Of a stretch of 64,000 nt of DNA, positions 24,101 to 37,227 are shown one piece after another. The stretch spans positions 48,657,504 through 48,721,503 of the forward strand of contig NC_134878.1 in the NCBI RefSeq assembly GCF_041734735.1. The letters run 5' to 3'. The DNA is from Babylonia areolata (Eukaryota > Mollusca > Gastropoda > Neogastropoda > Buccinidae). The notes beneath the pieces were generated by a model that worked only from the letters and a program-made list of their open reading frames with translations, made no database searches and was not told the origin of the DNA. A program made the translations under genes and the position numbers. The first letter of the stretch is position 1. Each line of letters starts with the position of its first letter.

Positions 24101-27100
24101 TGACAGGAAACCAGGAGGGGATGAATATAATTTGAATAATGTGGCCAGTTTTTCATGAAAGTGCTCACGCCTTATGTTCCAAATCTCAGATTAAGAGAGA
24201 GAAAGAGAACAGTTACATGATTATCATTTCACTGCCCTTGATTGACTGTCTGGTATAAGTCAATCAAATCAAATCAAAAACACTGTATTAATCCATATGG
24301 CATGGTTCCCCAGGTATTCTTGCTCCTAGTCGCCTCAATCCTGTGGGATCGAAGTCCAGTGATGGAGAGTGTGATAGTGGTGGTGAGTCTTGGTGTGGTT
24401 TTTTTTTTTTTTTGGTTCTGTCTTATCATTCTCTTTTGTTCTTCTGCTGAAGTAGTAACCTATTTTTCAGGTTACAAGACATACTTAAATGGAAGCCAGA
24501 TTCTTTGATTATTTTTTTTTAGTAAAAAAAAAAAGGGGTGTGGGGGGGGGGAAGATACAAATGCAGGTAACACCAAAGAAGATTAAGCGCTGTGTTAGCA
24601 CTTTTACTGTTACTACAAGAATCAGTGCAATATAGATACTTAAAAAAAAAGAAAAAAAAAATATATATATATTATTATTATACCAGTTATGCATGTTGAG
24701 AGGCTTGGTGAGCATTGAACTGAAACAAAAATTGCACACATCCTATGCATCTGTAATTGCATACATCCATCATGGCCATTCCCAGTCATCTTGTGTCTCA
24801 ACAGTACTGAAGCCAGTGTGTAGAAGACCATTTGAGAAATGAAATTTTGGCCATGGAAGTGTTGGTTTTGTCTGTTTCTGCACTTGTTTTCTCTCCAGCA
24901 TCATCCATATACAGTGATCAAATGATTTCTGACTTTAAAAACCAAAGGAAGATCGATATTTCATTTTGAAGACACGTATATATTCCAAACATGGTAGTTG
25001 ATAGAAAAAATGATAAGTTGACTTAAGACTGACTGAATTGAAAAACAATCTTTATATATTTTTTCCCTTATTTCTTTCTTTGGATTTTTTGTTTCAGATG
25101 ACAAGTTACAAGCATCAAAGCGATCTATTTTAGCTCCATCAAAAATTAGTAAGTATATCCATGAAGCCAGTATTCCTGGAAGTGTGTATGTTTGCCATAA
25201 AAAAGTGGTTTAACAGTGAATTTCAGACAACAGTTTCAGTTTCTCAAGGATGCATCACTGTGTTCGGACAAATCCATATACGCAACACCACATCTGCTAG
25301 GCAGATGCCTGACCAGCATCATAACCCATCGTGCTTGGTCGAGGCCTTGAGCACATGTTTATAGATCTGTGCACCTAACAGAGTGGATTTCTTTCATAAT
25401 TTTGCCGGAGGACAACACTCTTGTTGCCATGGGTTCTTTTTCAGTGCACCAAGTGCGTGCTGCACTTGGGACCTCGGTTTACTGTCTCATTCAAATGACT
25501 AGACGCTCAGTTTGATTTTCTAGTACAAGTTACAAGCATCAAAGCAATCTATTTTAGCTCAATCAAAAATTAGTAAGTATATTGAAGAGGAGTGGTTTCA
25601 ACAGTGAATTATATTGTAGTACAGTGCTGTTCTTAAAGTACAGGATATCACCATCACCGTCTAGGAAATCAGAATCTCTGTAGTTGCTTGGCAAGTTTTT
25701 AATCTTATTAGTACTGTGTTTCTGACTGCAATATGTTTTTACGGTTTCACATGTGTAAGAGTTATAAAATGTGTTACAGATTTTGTAAACAAAGACACCT
25801 CTGCAACTAGCAGTAAGTTCCAGTTACGGCCATCAGCTCTGCGAGCTCCAGATTTATCTTTTGGTGCTGCTAAATCTCCAGGTAATATGTGTTATTGTTT
25901 TTTTTATATAGGTTGTTTTGATGCAGGCAGGTAATTTTGTGAACAATTTTAGATTTCTTTTGATAGGTGATACGAACAAATATCCAGCCAAGTATAGACA
26001 TTCCTATCAAGATGAAATTACCTGTGGTTTATTGTGGGATCCAACAGTTATTCACAGTTTGCTTAGGTTTTGGCTTTGAACAAATCCCCCCTGCATCCCT
26101 CACCCCCCCTGCCCTCCACCCTCTTTCTTTGTCTTTTAAAATATTTATTAATAACTTACCTTCATTCAGATAATGAGCGTGCATGTTTTAACATAGAAGG
26201 GTGGAAAGAGTGTGGTTGGGTGTTATCCTTTTAAAAATGAAGTTGACTACTTTCTTTCACCTCTTTTTCTTCTTTTTTTCAGTTGTATCATCATCAATAC
26301 TTAGACCAGCTAAATTACCAGATCCACGTACAGCTACTGAAGTGAAAGGTTTGTATGTTATTGGTTTGTTGTTTTTTTGTGTATGTGTATTTTAGACTTT
26401 CATTTTACTGTACACAGTCCAAGATCAAAACATTTACTCCATAATAACTGATCATCAGGTGTAGCATTTCTCCTGTAAGTAATGTAAGATAGTAATAATT
26501 TATCCTTTGAAGTTGCACATTCCAATGTTTATCCAGTTGTGATGACTGGTGGCAGCAGCAGACAAGTTCAGTAACTTTGTTCCCACAGGGGCACACAACT
26601 TCAAGGCAGTAATCGTCAGTACTTCTCATCAGTCTGCAGACAGGTCAACAGGTAGTGAGCATGTGCTTGAATGAAAGGTAGAGAAGAGCAGACACAAGAA
26701 ACCCTTCTTCACTCCTTTGCAGTTAAATGTTTAGCAGCCTGCCTGATTCACTTGTGGTTGTGACTGATTTTTGTGTATTAATAATGGCTGATCAATTTTG
26801 ACAGTGGGTGTTGAGCTTCTGTTCTATTGGCTTCATTTTTTTCTCCTCTACTCAGATGCGGTGAAGGAAAGCGTTCAGGAGAGCACCAAAGTGAGTTCCA
26901 GTGCAGTGCCAGCAGAGGCAGGGGAAGTGACATCATCCACAGAACATGTGGCAGAGTCTGCCTCTGCTGCTGGTGCCAGTGGGGTCTCTGACAACTTTGC
27001 TGCAGAGCTCAGTAAAAACAACCAGTAAGATGGCTGTGCTGAGTGCACATTGTGTGTGTGTGCTCAGTTTTTATCCGTTTGTTCAAAATAGCTACTCATA

Positions 27101-30100
27101 TCTAGGAAACAATTGTTTGGGATTGTTGACAAGGGAAATGAATATTTTGTTAACATATTGTTAATTTGCAGTGATATAGTCTTTCCCTTTGAATAAAGTG
27201 TTCTACTGAAAATCAGCCCTTCACTCATCAATAGTGTGTTCCAAATTGTTATTTGTTGAGCTGAATTTTGTATTGTTTAAAAAAATAAAAGGATAAATAT
27301 ATTTGAAACAAAAATGGGATATCTGTTACTCTTACCTTGATCTGAGAAACTGTCCCCTTACTTTTTCACAGCCCTGTTAACTCACTCAAGACGATGAAAT
27401 GCTATAGCGTTCCTGCCATAAGGTAGCATTCCAGACGATAGAACGCTATAGCGGTTTCGACAATTAAAATTTTTTCCATGTTTTCCTCATGGGGTAGCAT
27501 AACAATCGCAGCTACACCGGGCACTGCGAACGTGTCAAGGGTTGAATGGAAAGTTTCTTAATGAGATTTCTTAACAACACACTCCACAGTGAGTTCAGGA
27601 CCCCACACGACAAGCTAATCTGCATACGTATGGAAAATGGCGTCGCAGGTGATACAAGTGGAAATTTTTGGAGCAAACTAGATCACAACAGCGGCTTTTA
27701 CTGCTGCTGAAGTGATTTAAATGCTTCAAACTGAAGGTTTCAACATCAACGAGGATGATGAAGACATTGAATAAAGTATCTGTAGTGAAGAAAGCTACCA
27801 GCAAGAAGTTACTGATAGTGAGTCGGCCTCTGACAGCAGTGAAGAGGGAGGGGGATGGGCGTTCACACAACGTGAGGAGAGGGGTCAGTGGGTCAAATAC
27901 AGTGAGTTTCATTCAGTTACTTTATGTTTTGTAGTTTTTGTGATTTTTTTTCCGAACCCTAACAAATGGGTCGTCTGTAGGGAAAAGCAAGGGAGAGAAC
28001 TATGTGTCAGGAGTGAGTCAACATACTATTTGGATGTAAGATAATCTGTTTTGTATTTAGGTATTTTGTTTTTTCACACTGTCTGTGTCTTAAACCAAAA
28101 CTGAGCATCAGTTGCTTTGAACAGTCACCATTTTAGGCTTTTAGTTTTTACATTTATGAATAACTGGTATTGTTCTTCATAAAAGGCATTTTCTGAACTT
28201 TAAGTTCGCTTTTGACTTACACTGATTTGCACATACTGTTGCTCAGGTTTATTTTCTTGTTTTGTGTTCAAGTTTGTACATTGCCTTGTTAATGGTGGGA
28301 TGTTCGTTTGTTTTTTGCTGGTTTTGTTTGACTGATAATGTGGATTCAGATATCTGAATAATGGTTTATGTATTGGCTTAACCAGTTTCCTTACCTATTA
28401 ACAAGACCATTTATTCTCCTGGAATTCTTTTCATACGATTCCTCTGCTGGCAGCTTTGTTTTACGTAACATTGAAAATACGTAGCTGTTTCAGTTATTGA
28501 TAGAAGATAATGAGGCCTACCTGTCACTGCCTTGTGTCAGAGTTAACAGGAGTTAATGTGTACCAGTGACATGGAACTTTTGCTTCATGCAGTGCAGCAT
28601 GCTTTGTGGCAGGTTAAAGGATAGCGTCAGTACATCAGTGAGCAGTTCTTCTGGCTTTGTCTTTGGCCAGAATCTCTCCCAGCGGGTCACGGTAAGTTGG
28701 CTTCTTCTTCAGATCTATTGTAACTTTATGCTGTTCTGTGTTCCCCTTTTTCTACTATGCTTTGGTTCAGAAATCAGTTATAAGGTGGGTGGGAATTTTT
28801 ATGAGCTAAATTAATGATAAGAACTCATAGTTTATGCTTGTTTGGTTTGATTTTTATGAGCTAAATTAATGATAAGAACTCATAGTTTATGCTTGTTTGG
28901 TTTGTTGAGTCAGTCTTGTCTGGTTAGTGGTAGATATTGTTTTTGGATTTGATGAGGCTTTACAGATTTAGCATTGTTTGAATGATCGTGGAGCTAAACC
29001 CAGTCATGTTCTGTGTTGATTTCAGCTCCATTCACAAAAGTTCACATCTTTTTCTCTTTGTCTTCTTTTTACCCTGTGATTGAATTATTTTCATTGTGTC
29101 TTTTGGGCTTGTTTGATATCTATTCATTTTATCTTACATCACATAAACGTTTCTCTCACACTATATTCTAAACTCACATCCTCACCCTGGTGCTGCACAT
29201 GTATTTGGTTATCATGTTTAATTTTTTGTTGTTGGATGGTTAGTAAAAAATGTATTTAATTACACAAACTTAACCGTGAGATATATGATTAAAAGCTTAT
29301 GCAGTATTGATTATGTAACGAAAAGCTTACATACTGTGGTATAAAGTGTATATCGGTCACCTTTATCACATTTCCATATCTTCATTGCAGGTGCTTGTGA
29401 AATTACATGATTACATGGTCCTCAATAGAGGTACTTAAAATGACACATTCAAAGTTCTTTTCAGTTTCTTGTTCGAAGGTACCTTGCAGGCCAGATTTAG
29501 CTGTATTGATGCACATACTTCTGGGCCGTATTGATGCCCATACTTCTGGGTTTGAGGTCCCATTCTGTCATGGTGTTGTGTGCTTGGTTACAGGCATTTC
29601 GCTCTGATTTTCCTCACTCTACCTTGGTGTGAATGGATACCTGACTTTGATTTGGGAAGGTCAAAACAGTGGAAGGAGAGGATTTTGCCTCACCTTCGTA
29701 TGTCAAGGCCTAGACCCAGTGGATTTGATGGCCCTGTTGGCTATGGGACCGGTAACCTGTAACACTTCTGGGGCTTGACATTTCTTGGTATAAAGTTGAC
29801 AGTTGGGTGTGTATGGTACCTGTTTGCTGCACTCCATATTCCCTGTTGTCCACTACTTCTCTCACTGTTATATAGCACTCTTTGCAGGGCTTGGCTGAAG
29901 GGGAGAGCACTCCTGCAGCAGCAGAAGAGGCCTCCTCCACCTCCCAGCCCCTGGTGTTTGGGGAGAACCTGTCGGGGCGAGTGGCACTGACCAACGGTTC
30001 CAGCGACCCCCTGCCAGACAATGGCCATGAAGAGGAGGAGGACAATGAAGCTCAGGCTGCTGGTGGGTTCACTGAGTTATTGAAACAAGAACATACATGG

Positions 30101-33100
30101 CATGCACACACCCCCAACACCCCACCCCACCCCCACCCCTCCAGAAAACACACCAGAATATGACTGTCTACATGGTTTAAGTAAAATCGGTCATACATGT
30201 AAAAGCCCGCTTGCATTATAAGAGTGAATGTGGGTATCGTCATCCAGGACTGAAGGGGGAGAAAAGTCTGTGGGTGTAGTTCCAGCAGCTATACTAAAGT
30301 ACGATTGTACTGTTGGTGTTGCCTCAGCAGCTGTACTAAAGTACGATTGTACTGTGGGTGTAGCTCCAGCGGCTGTACTAAAGTATGATTGTACTGCGGG
30401 TGTAGCTCCAGCGGCTGTACTAAAGTGCAATAGTACTGTGGGTGTAGCCTCAGCGGCTGTACTAAAGTACGATTGTACTGTGGGTGTAGCCTCGGTGGCT
30501 GTACTTAAGTATGATTGTACTGTGGGTGTAGCTCCAGCAGCTGTACTAAAGTACAATTGTACTGTAGGCGTAGTTCCAGCGGCTGTACTAAGGTACGGTT
30601 GTACTGTGGGTGTAGCCTCAGCGGCTGTACTAAAGTACGGTTGTACTGTGGGTGTAGCCTCAGCGGCTGTACTAAAGTACGGTTGTACTGTGGGTGTAGC
30701 CTCAGCAGCTGTACTAAAGTATGGTTGTACTGTGGGTGTAGCTCCAGCGGTTGTACTAAAGTACGGTTGTACTGTGGGTGTAACTCCAGTGGCTGTACTT
30801 AAGTATGATTGTACTGTGGGTGTAGCTCCAGCGGCCCGTGGAGGCCAGACCCTGGAGGAGTCGGCCCGTGAATACCAAGCCAAGCACGACAACAAGGTCG
30901 ACCTGAAGGAGGTGGAGGTGTTCACTGGAGAGGAGGATGAGTCCAATGTCTTACAGGTTAGTGCTGTGGTTGTTTGTGGAGGGCTGTAGGTGTGTGTGTG
31001 GAGGGCAGAATGTGTGTGTGTGTGTGTGTGCAGAGGGTACTGTATGTGTGGAGGGAAAGCTTTTATGTTTTTGTTTTTTTGTTGTTTTTCTTTTAAGTGT
31101 GTCGGTAATTAAACTCCCAATTGTTCCACAAGATTTTTCTGATTATACCTATCACCTTCCACTAAAACTTTATGCAGCTGAGAAAGGTGAAGGAATGAGA
31201 ATTAGAAGTGGGGAAATGTTTTAGCAGTTTTCAGACTTCTTTTTTTTTTTTTTCTTTTTTTGTCTTTTTTGTCTTTTGTTTTTGTTGTTGTATGCATATC
31301 ATGTTTTTATTTACGCCGGATTTTTATTTTTCAGTCCAATGGCAAGCTGTTTGTGTTTGACTGCGATACGCAGACATGGATTGAGCGAGGTCGTGGTACA
31401 ATCCGACTGAATGATATGTCTCCACAGAACTCCAATTCAAACACCTTCCAGTCCAGACTGGGTCAGTGGCATGGATTTCATGATGATTTCCCCTCAGTTT
31501 GTCTGTGGTTATATGGTTGATTTAATGTCATTCAGAAATTGATAATAAAGCGTTTAAAATTCCTTCAGATTGATTTGAAAGAAAGCTGTATTTGATGGAT
31601 TGAATGCATGATGAAATGTGTGAAAATTTCTTCGGACTGATTTGTACGATTGTGATATTGATTTCATTTTATAGAAGTACTTAAAGCTTTGAAAAGAGAC
31701 CTTCATGAGAGAAAAAAGTTTTATGAAGGTCAGCATAGCTTGTATTAGCTAGCATTTGTTTTTAATACACAGTGCACACATCTGATCAGGTCTAGGTCTT
31801 GCCTGATTTTACTCCAGAGTTGCTAGCATTGTTAATTATTGAAGAACCGTGTGTGGATGAGCAGGAATTTTGTTTTAATGTCCCTCACTCATACTGATTG
31901 CTGAGTGTAGATTTTTTTGTTAAAGTATTACTTTTCACATTTGAAACTTAAGATTTAAAAGATAGAGGATGGGCAAGTTCAATGGTGAGTTAGGGGAAAT
32001 AGAGTAGATGGAGGTTAATTTTTTTTTAATGTGTTGGTGTATGACAGTGATGAGGACTCAGGGCAGCCTGCGTGTTATCCTCAACACCAAGATCTGGTCG
32101 GGCATGAACGTGGAGAGGGCCAGCACCAAGGCCATACGCATCACAGCCACAGACGCCGACCAAGCTGTCCGTGTCTTCCTCATCATGGTCAGTCCCCTGG
32201 CACAGCACTGGTGCTTGGCCATTTTGTGTACTTGTTACAGCTGCATACATAGTCACTTCAGAATACATGCAAGTAAACTTTGTGTACTTGTTACAGCTGC
32301 ATACATAGTCACTTCAGAAAACATGCAAGTGAACTTTCCTTTTTATGAACTGGTAAGGGAACTCTGCTATGTCAGAGTGATCTCTATGTGTACCATGTAA
32401 AACAAATCACCATGTGGTGTTTTCAAACAGCAACATGCTGTTTGACATTGTTTCTAAGTTTCCTTTACACAAAGAACAACAACAATAAGCCATTCATAAT
32501 GGAAAGAGTCTCAGTGGTCATTGTTGACTCCACTATATTAGAAAAAGAGGGGGGGGGGGAGTGGATAATGTTTTAAATAGCTGATCAATTTCTTAGCTAT
32601 AGCCTACTCTTTGATCAAAGGACATTGAGGATTTCATATTCTGCTGTATGCCTAGATTTTATGTGTTCTCGTCTTTCATCGAGGATTGGGGGGTTGCTCC
32701 TGGGGAGTGGGGGTGAGGGCTTGCTCCCTTAACATCCTAATAAGGGCATTGTCCCTGCACCTCACTTCACTGTACACCTGGACCCATCATTCAGTTTTCT
32801 ACAGATGCACCCAGGCTGTTATTAAGGGATAATGAAAAACAAACCTTGAAGACCAGGTTGAAAACAGAGGTGACGGTAGAAACATCTGGTGTCAGAAATA
32901 AGAGGAACAACCATTCTGTTTCGTAGTTGTTCACTAAAACTGTAATCAGAATGCTTTGCAAGTGTTCATAGTTAATACACAGATGCACACATACCTGTTG
33001 TCCTGTTGTGACTGTCTGGGTGTGTTGTGCCTTTTAGACCAACCCCAAGGATCTGGAGAACCTGTTGCGTGCCATAGACTGGCGGATCCAGCAGCTGAAG

Positions 33101-33322
33101 ATCCATGAGGACTGGGACAAGGTGCCTGACCCTCTGCATCATGGGGAGAAGAGGAAAGCTGATGTTGAGGCAGAGTCACCTCCCACCACCCAGTTCAAAC
33201 ACAAGTCAGTAACCTTTGGTTGTTGTTTTTTTCTTTAATCTATAAAGCAAAGCAGGGTCTTTAAGTGAAATGTTTTCTTCCTTTTTAAAAGAAATGATAA
33301 GGTTGGGTGAAGGATTTTATTT

Positions 33323-33361
<39 letters not shown>

Positions 33362-36300
33362 CAAGGATTAAACATGTTGCTTGCTTTTTTTTCCCTTTGC
33401 TTTTTTCCTATTTTTTGTATTCTTGCCCATACTGTAATAGATACTTTTAATAACCTTTTGTTTATTTTTTGTTTTTTATAAGTACAGTATGTGCTTTTTT
33501 AAGATTTCGACACTTGTGCTTGTATACCAGTCTGGAAAGTTGATACAGTTTTTTCGAAAAATAATCATAACACTTTCTGCAGAAGTTCATTGAAAATCTC
33601 TGCAACGATGCCTTTAATCATTTTGACTGTAACTCGGCGATAACTATAGGAAAATAGTTTTTAAAAACTGAGAATACAAATGCAGAAATGATTGTTTTCT
33701 TGGTACATGAATGGTTGTTTTCTTGGTACATGAATGGTTTGTGGTTCATATATAAAACTGTTGTTTAAGTGGAGGCATGGTGAATTGATGACCTTGTTGA
33801 GGTGAGCACTGTGTAACAGACCTTTTACTCCAGGTTTTGTTTGTACAGAAAAGTGGAAGGGGCTAGTGGCAATCTACGCAAAGAAGAGTCGGACAGCAGT
33901 GTTCAAGATCCGGAGACTGAGGGTGTGTGTGGGTTTTATGTGTGAGTGTGTGTGCGTGCAGTGTTTTGTTTTGTTTTTGTGTGTGTTGTTTGTTTTGGTT
34001 TTTATTATGTTTTGTTTCAGTTTTTACATGTTTGAGATTTAGTGGCTATGTGCCATTGTTTTATGGCTATTGCTTTATTGTTCTGGGTTGTATCCAGTTT
34101 GCCCAGCTGTTGGTTTCTCTGAAATCCTGTAAGTATGTAGTGGGATTGTAGTATGTTCTGCACAGTTGGCCAAAGAAATAGCAATATTGAAAGTGATGTA
34201 TATTATCAACATGTAGCCAGCATCTCTTTCACCATGCTTAAAAATGGATTTAATTACACATACTTAACCGTGACCCAACTAGTGCAGACTCCGGCAGGGG
34301 TCTGACATTTCTGTCCTGTGCAAACTACTATCCGCCTATGCGGAGAAAACGAAACTACGGCCGATAACCTCCCGGAAGTAGGTAACCTCCCCTTTGTCCC
34401 GCTGGCTAGCGCCCTCTTTTTCCGGCAGCCATCATGATTCCTGTTCCTGTGCTCTTCATACGGCTAAGTTTTTTTGTATTTTCTGCCTGTCTGTCGATTC
34501 TCTGGCGTTCTTGTTTGTTGTCAAATTATGTCTCCAACCAGGTCACATAATTATGTAGCTCGATTGGGGAATCGTGCTAAAATTAAGGTGCGATCGCAGT
34601 CGATTCGCCGACACTCTGGGCCCTCTACTCCTGACCCTCTCAACAACGCCAACTCGCCGCCTTCTCCACTTCCTCCGCTCCCTTTGGTCGACTCCAGACC
34701 TCTGCCACCTCCTACACCTCCTCTGGTGACTTCTAGAGGTTTGTTGTCACACACTCAGGTCAGTGTTACCTTTAATGTCATTTTTATCGGTACACGAACA
34801 CACTCGACGCGATACGCGTTTCTCAGCCCTGCCAGTCGGCAGTGTACGAGTCAATCTCCTCTATCTCTTTACCCATACGCACAGTTGCACCAATGGAATG
34901 TGCCACAATCCCTTTGGGGAAACAACACCAAAAAAAAAAAGAAAAAAGGCAGCTTGTTTTGGATCCGCACATTAGACTGGGCCCTATGTGCGATGCGTCC
35001 GTGGTGGCGGCCGTGACATCGGATCACGCGACCCCCCACGCGGCATGCCTCGACCATCTCGGATCCAATGGCGACCGAGGCGCGTAGGGATGCCCTCCCC
35101 TGGTGTAAGGAGGAAGGTGGACCACTAGGGGACACGCTTGCCCATACGCGTGCACCCCCCTCCTCGTCCGGATCACCCGATCCAAGGGAGGCAACCCCTG
35201 CTTCGGCACCCTTGCCGGTGACCGCCACAGTTATTTCCCTTGCACCGGCACTGCTCCTCGCCTTCAGTGCGAGTGCCTGCACGGTCCCACCAAACTATGC
35301 GGTGATGACCCCATCTGCCACACCGCCGAGTGCTGCTGTTTCCCATCCACTAATGGTGTCTCAGCAAGCTACTCAACCAAACAATCAGCAACTCATCGCT
35401 AACTTGCTGCAGCAATTATGCACCACTCTGCCTCCCGGTGCCACACCTTGCGCCTGCACCGCCCCTCGCCCACAGAGCAGGTACGTGCACGCCCCATTGG
35501 AACTTCGGCAGTGCTGGATTCTTCTGCCCCATTGCCTAACTCTGCTGTTACCCAGACTAGTATTGGCACTTCCACGTTGGAGTACCTCTTATATCATATC
35601 ATATATCAATATCAAGGCGTGCAGGCCTGACAAGGCCTTTTGCCCGCTTGAAGTGGGGAAGAAAAAGAGAGTCCCCACATATGTCTGATGCATTTTTCAA
35701 CATTGAGTGCGCAATGCTTGAAAAATCAATAAATATGTAAATGAGTTTTGTATTTAAAGTTTTTTTAAATGAATATCAAGATAATTTTTAAATGTATTCA
35801 TAACTCGATCCTGCCTCTCGGCAGTGCTCGGGCCGATCTTGTCTATCCCTTTATCCGTCAACACACAACAGCTGAACGTCGGTCCTCTCGGAGGAGCTAT
35901 TCGCGAGATTGGACCGCCATTCAGCAACAGGGGGATGCACATCCCACGGCAAGCCGACGGACTTGTCACCCCCTCGTCCACGACGCCCATAACACTGGAT
36001 TACGGCGCCATCATGCCACATGCCCCGACCGTCTCGCGTCCGATGGCGACCGATTCGTGTTGGGATGCCCACGGCACTGAGGGACATTATAATTATTCCC
36101 CTTGCGGTCGTTTTCACCTGTGTCGGTTACGGTGGCATCGAACCACGGACTCACACACAGCGACACTCCTCCCTCTACAGCGAGGACACGTCGCACCAAG
36201 GGCATATGTGCTCTAAAGACACCATCATTTTCGGCGCCAAGGGAGGCAACTCCGCATTTGTAACCTAGGCGCTTGAAGTTGTAGTTAGTTTCGCCAACAC

Positions 36301-37191
36301 AGCACGTCACTCCTGCACCCCGTGCTGTCCACCAACGATGTTTTCTTTCGGTTTTTCATTGGGTCCTCATGCCCAGTCATGGACTTTACACATCTTTGCA
36401 TAGCAACTGCACTTTTCTTGCTGTTTCTCAGGCTATTGGCCACAGGAAATAAATCACAATATTTCCCCTTCTATCCTTTTGATTTATCATCACAAGCAAC
36501 AATCACGAAATTATATATATATATATATATAAATCTATATATATGTATATATATATATACATATATATATACACACACACATATACATATATATCTATGA
36601 GATATCTTGCTACATTCATACACATTTCTGCTTTCACTTATAGATGTGTACTTATCCCTCGGTATACACATGTGTATGTGCTTGTGGGATAGGTTCAGAC
36701 GACTTTCATATTAACATGTACAGTTATATTTCTGTCTCTATTCATTGACATCTATTCATTGAGATTCCCTACATAGCAATATAGGCACACTTGCATTTGC
36801 AGCCTTCTGTTCACAATGCCCAGAACTCTGCCTCTACGTACTGGCACTTTATTCATATGCGTATGTACATCTCATATATAGGTGCATGGACAGATTCCTT
36901 TTCATTGATGATTATGCACACTTACCCATTTACTTGGGTATATCTGTGCACACTACACGTATGCTTATACAGCCGCTTATTTCTTGTGTCTCGATCTCTT
37001 GTCATTGGCATATTTCTGACATCATCACTTGAGTTGATGGAAGTTTATATTCCCTTTGCACATATATGTATTCATTTTCATAAATTCCTCCCTACCTTGC
37101 TTTTGGAGGACAACTGCACTCAAAAAAAAAAAAAAAGCCTCATTCACGCCTGAATGTATGCTCCTTCGCATTTCAGTAGTGGCTGGTCCTT

Positions 37192-37227
<36 letters not shown>

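Noticed and set aside
30191-30989. Two opposite 250-codon open frames as independent genes
   Set aside because: Both result from a 42-bp repeat without stops. The plus-strand frame is best read as intron array plus RANBP3 exon 14.
34474-35016. Host gene with a 180-codon Pro/Ser-rich frame
   Set aside because: It lies inside the DIRS fossil in the position expected for a gag-like region; not a host gene.
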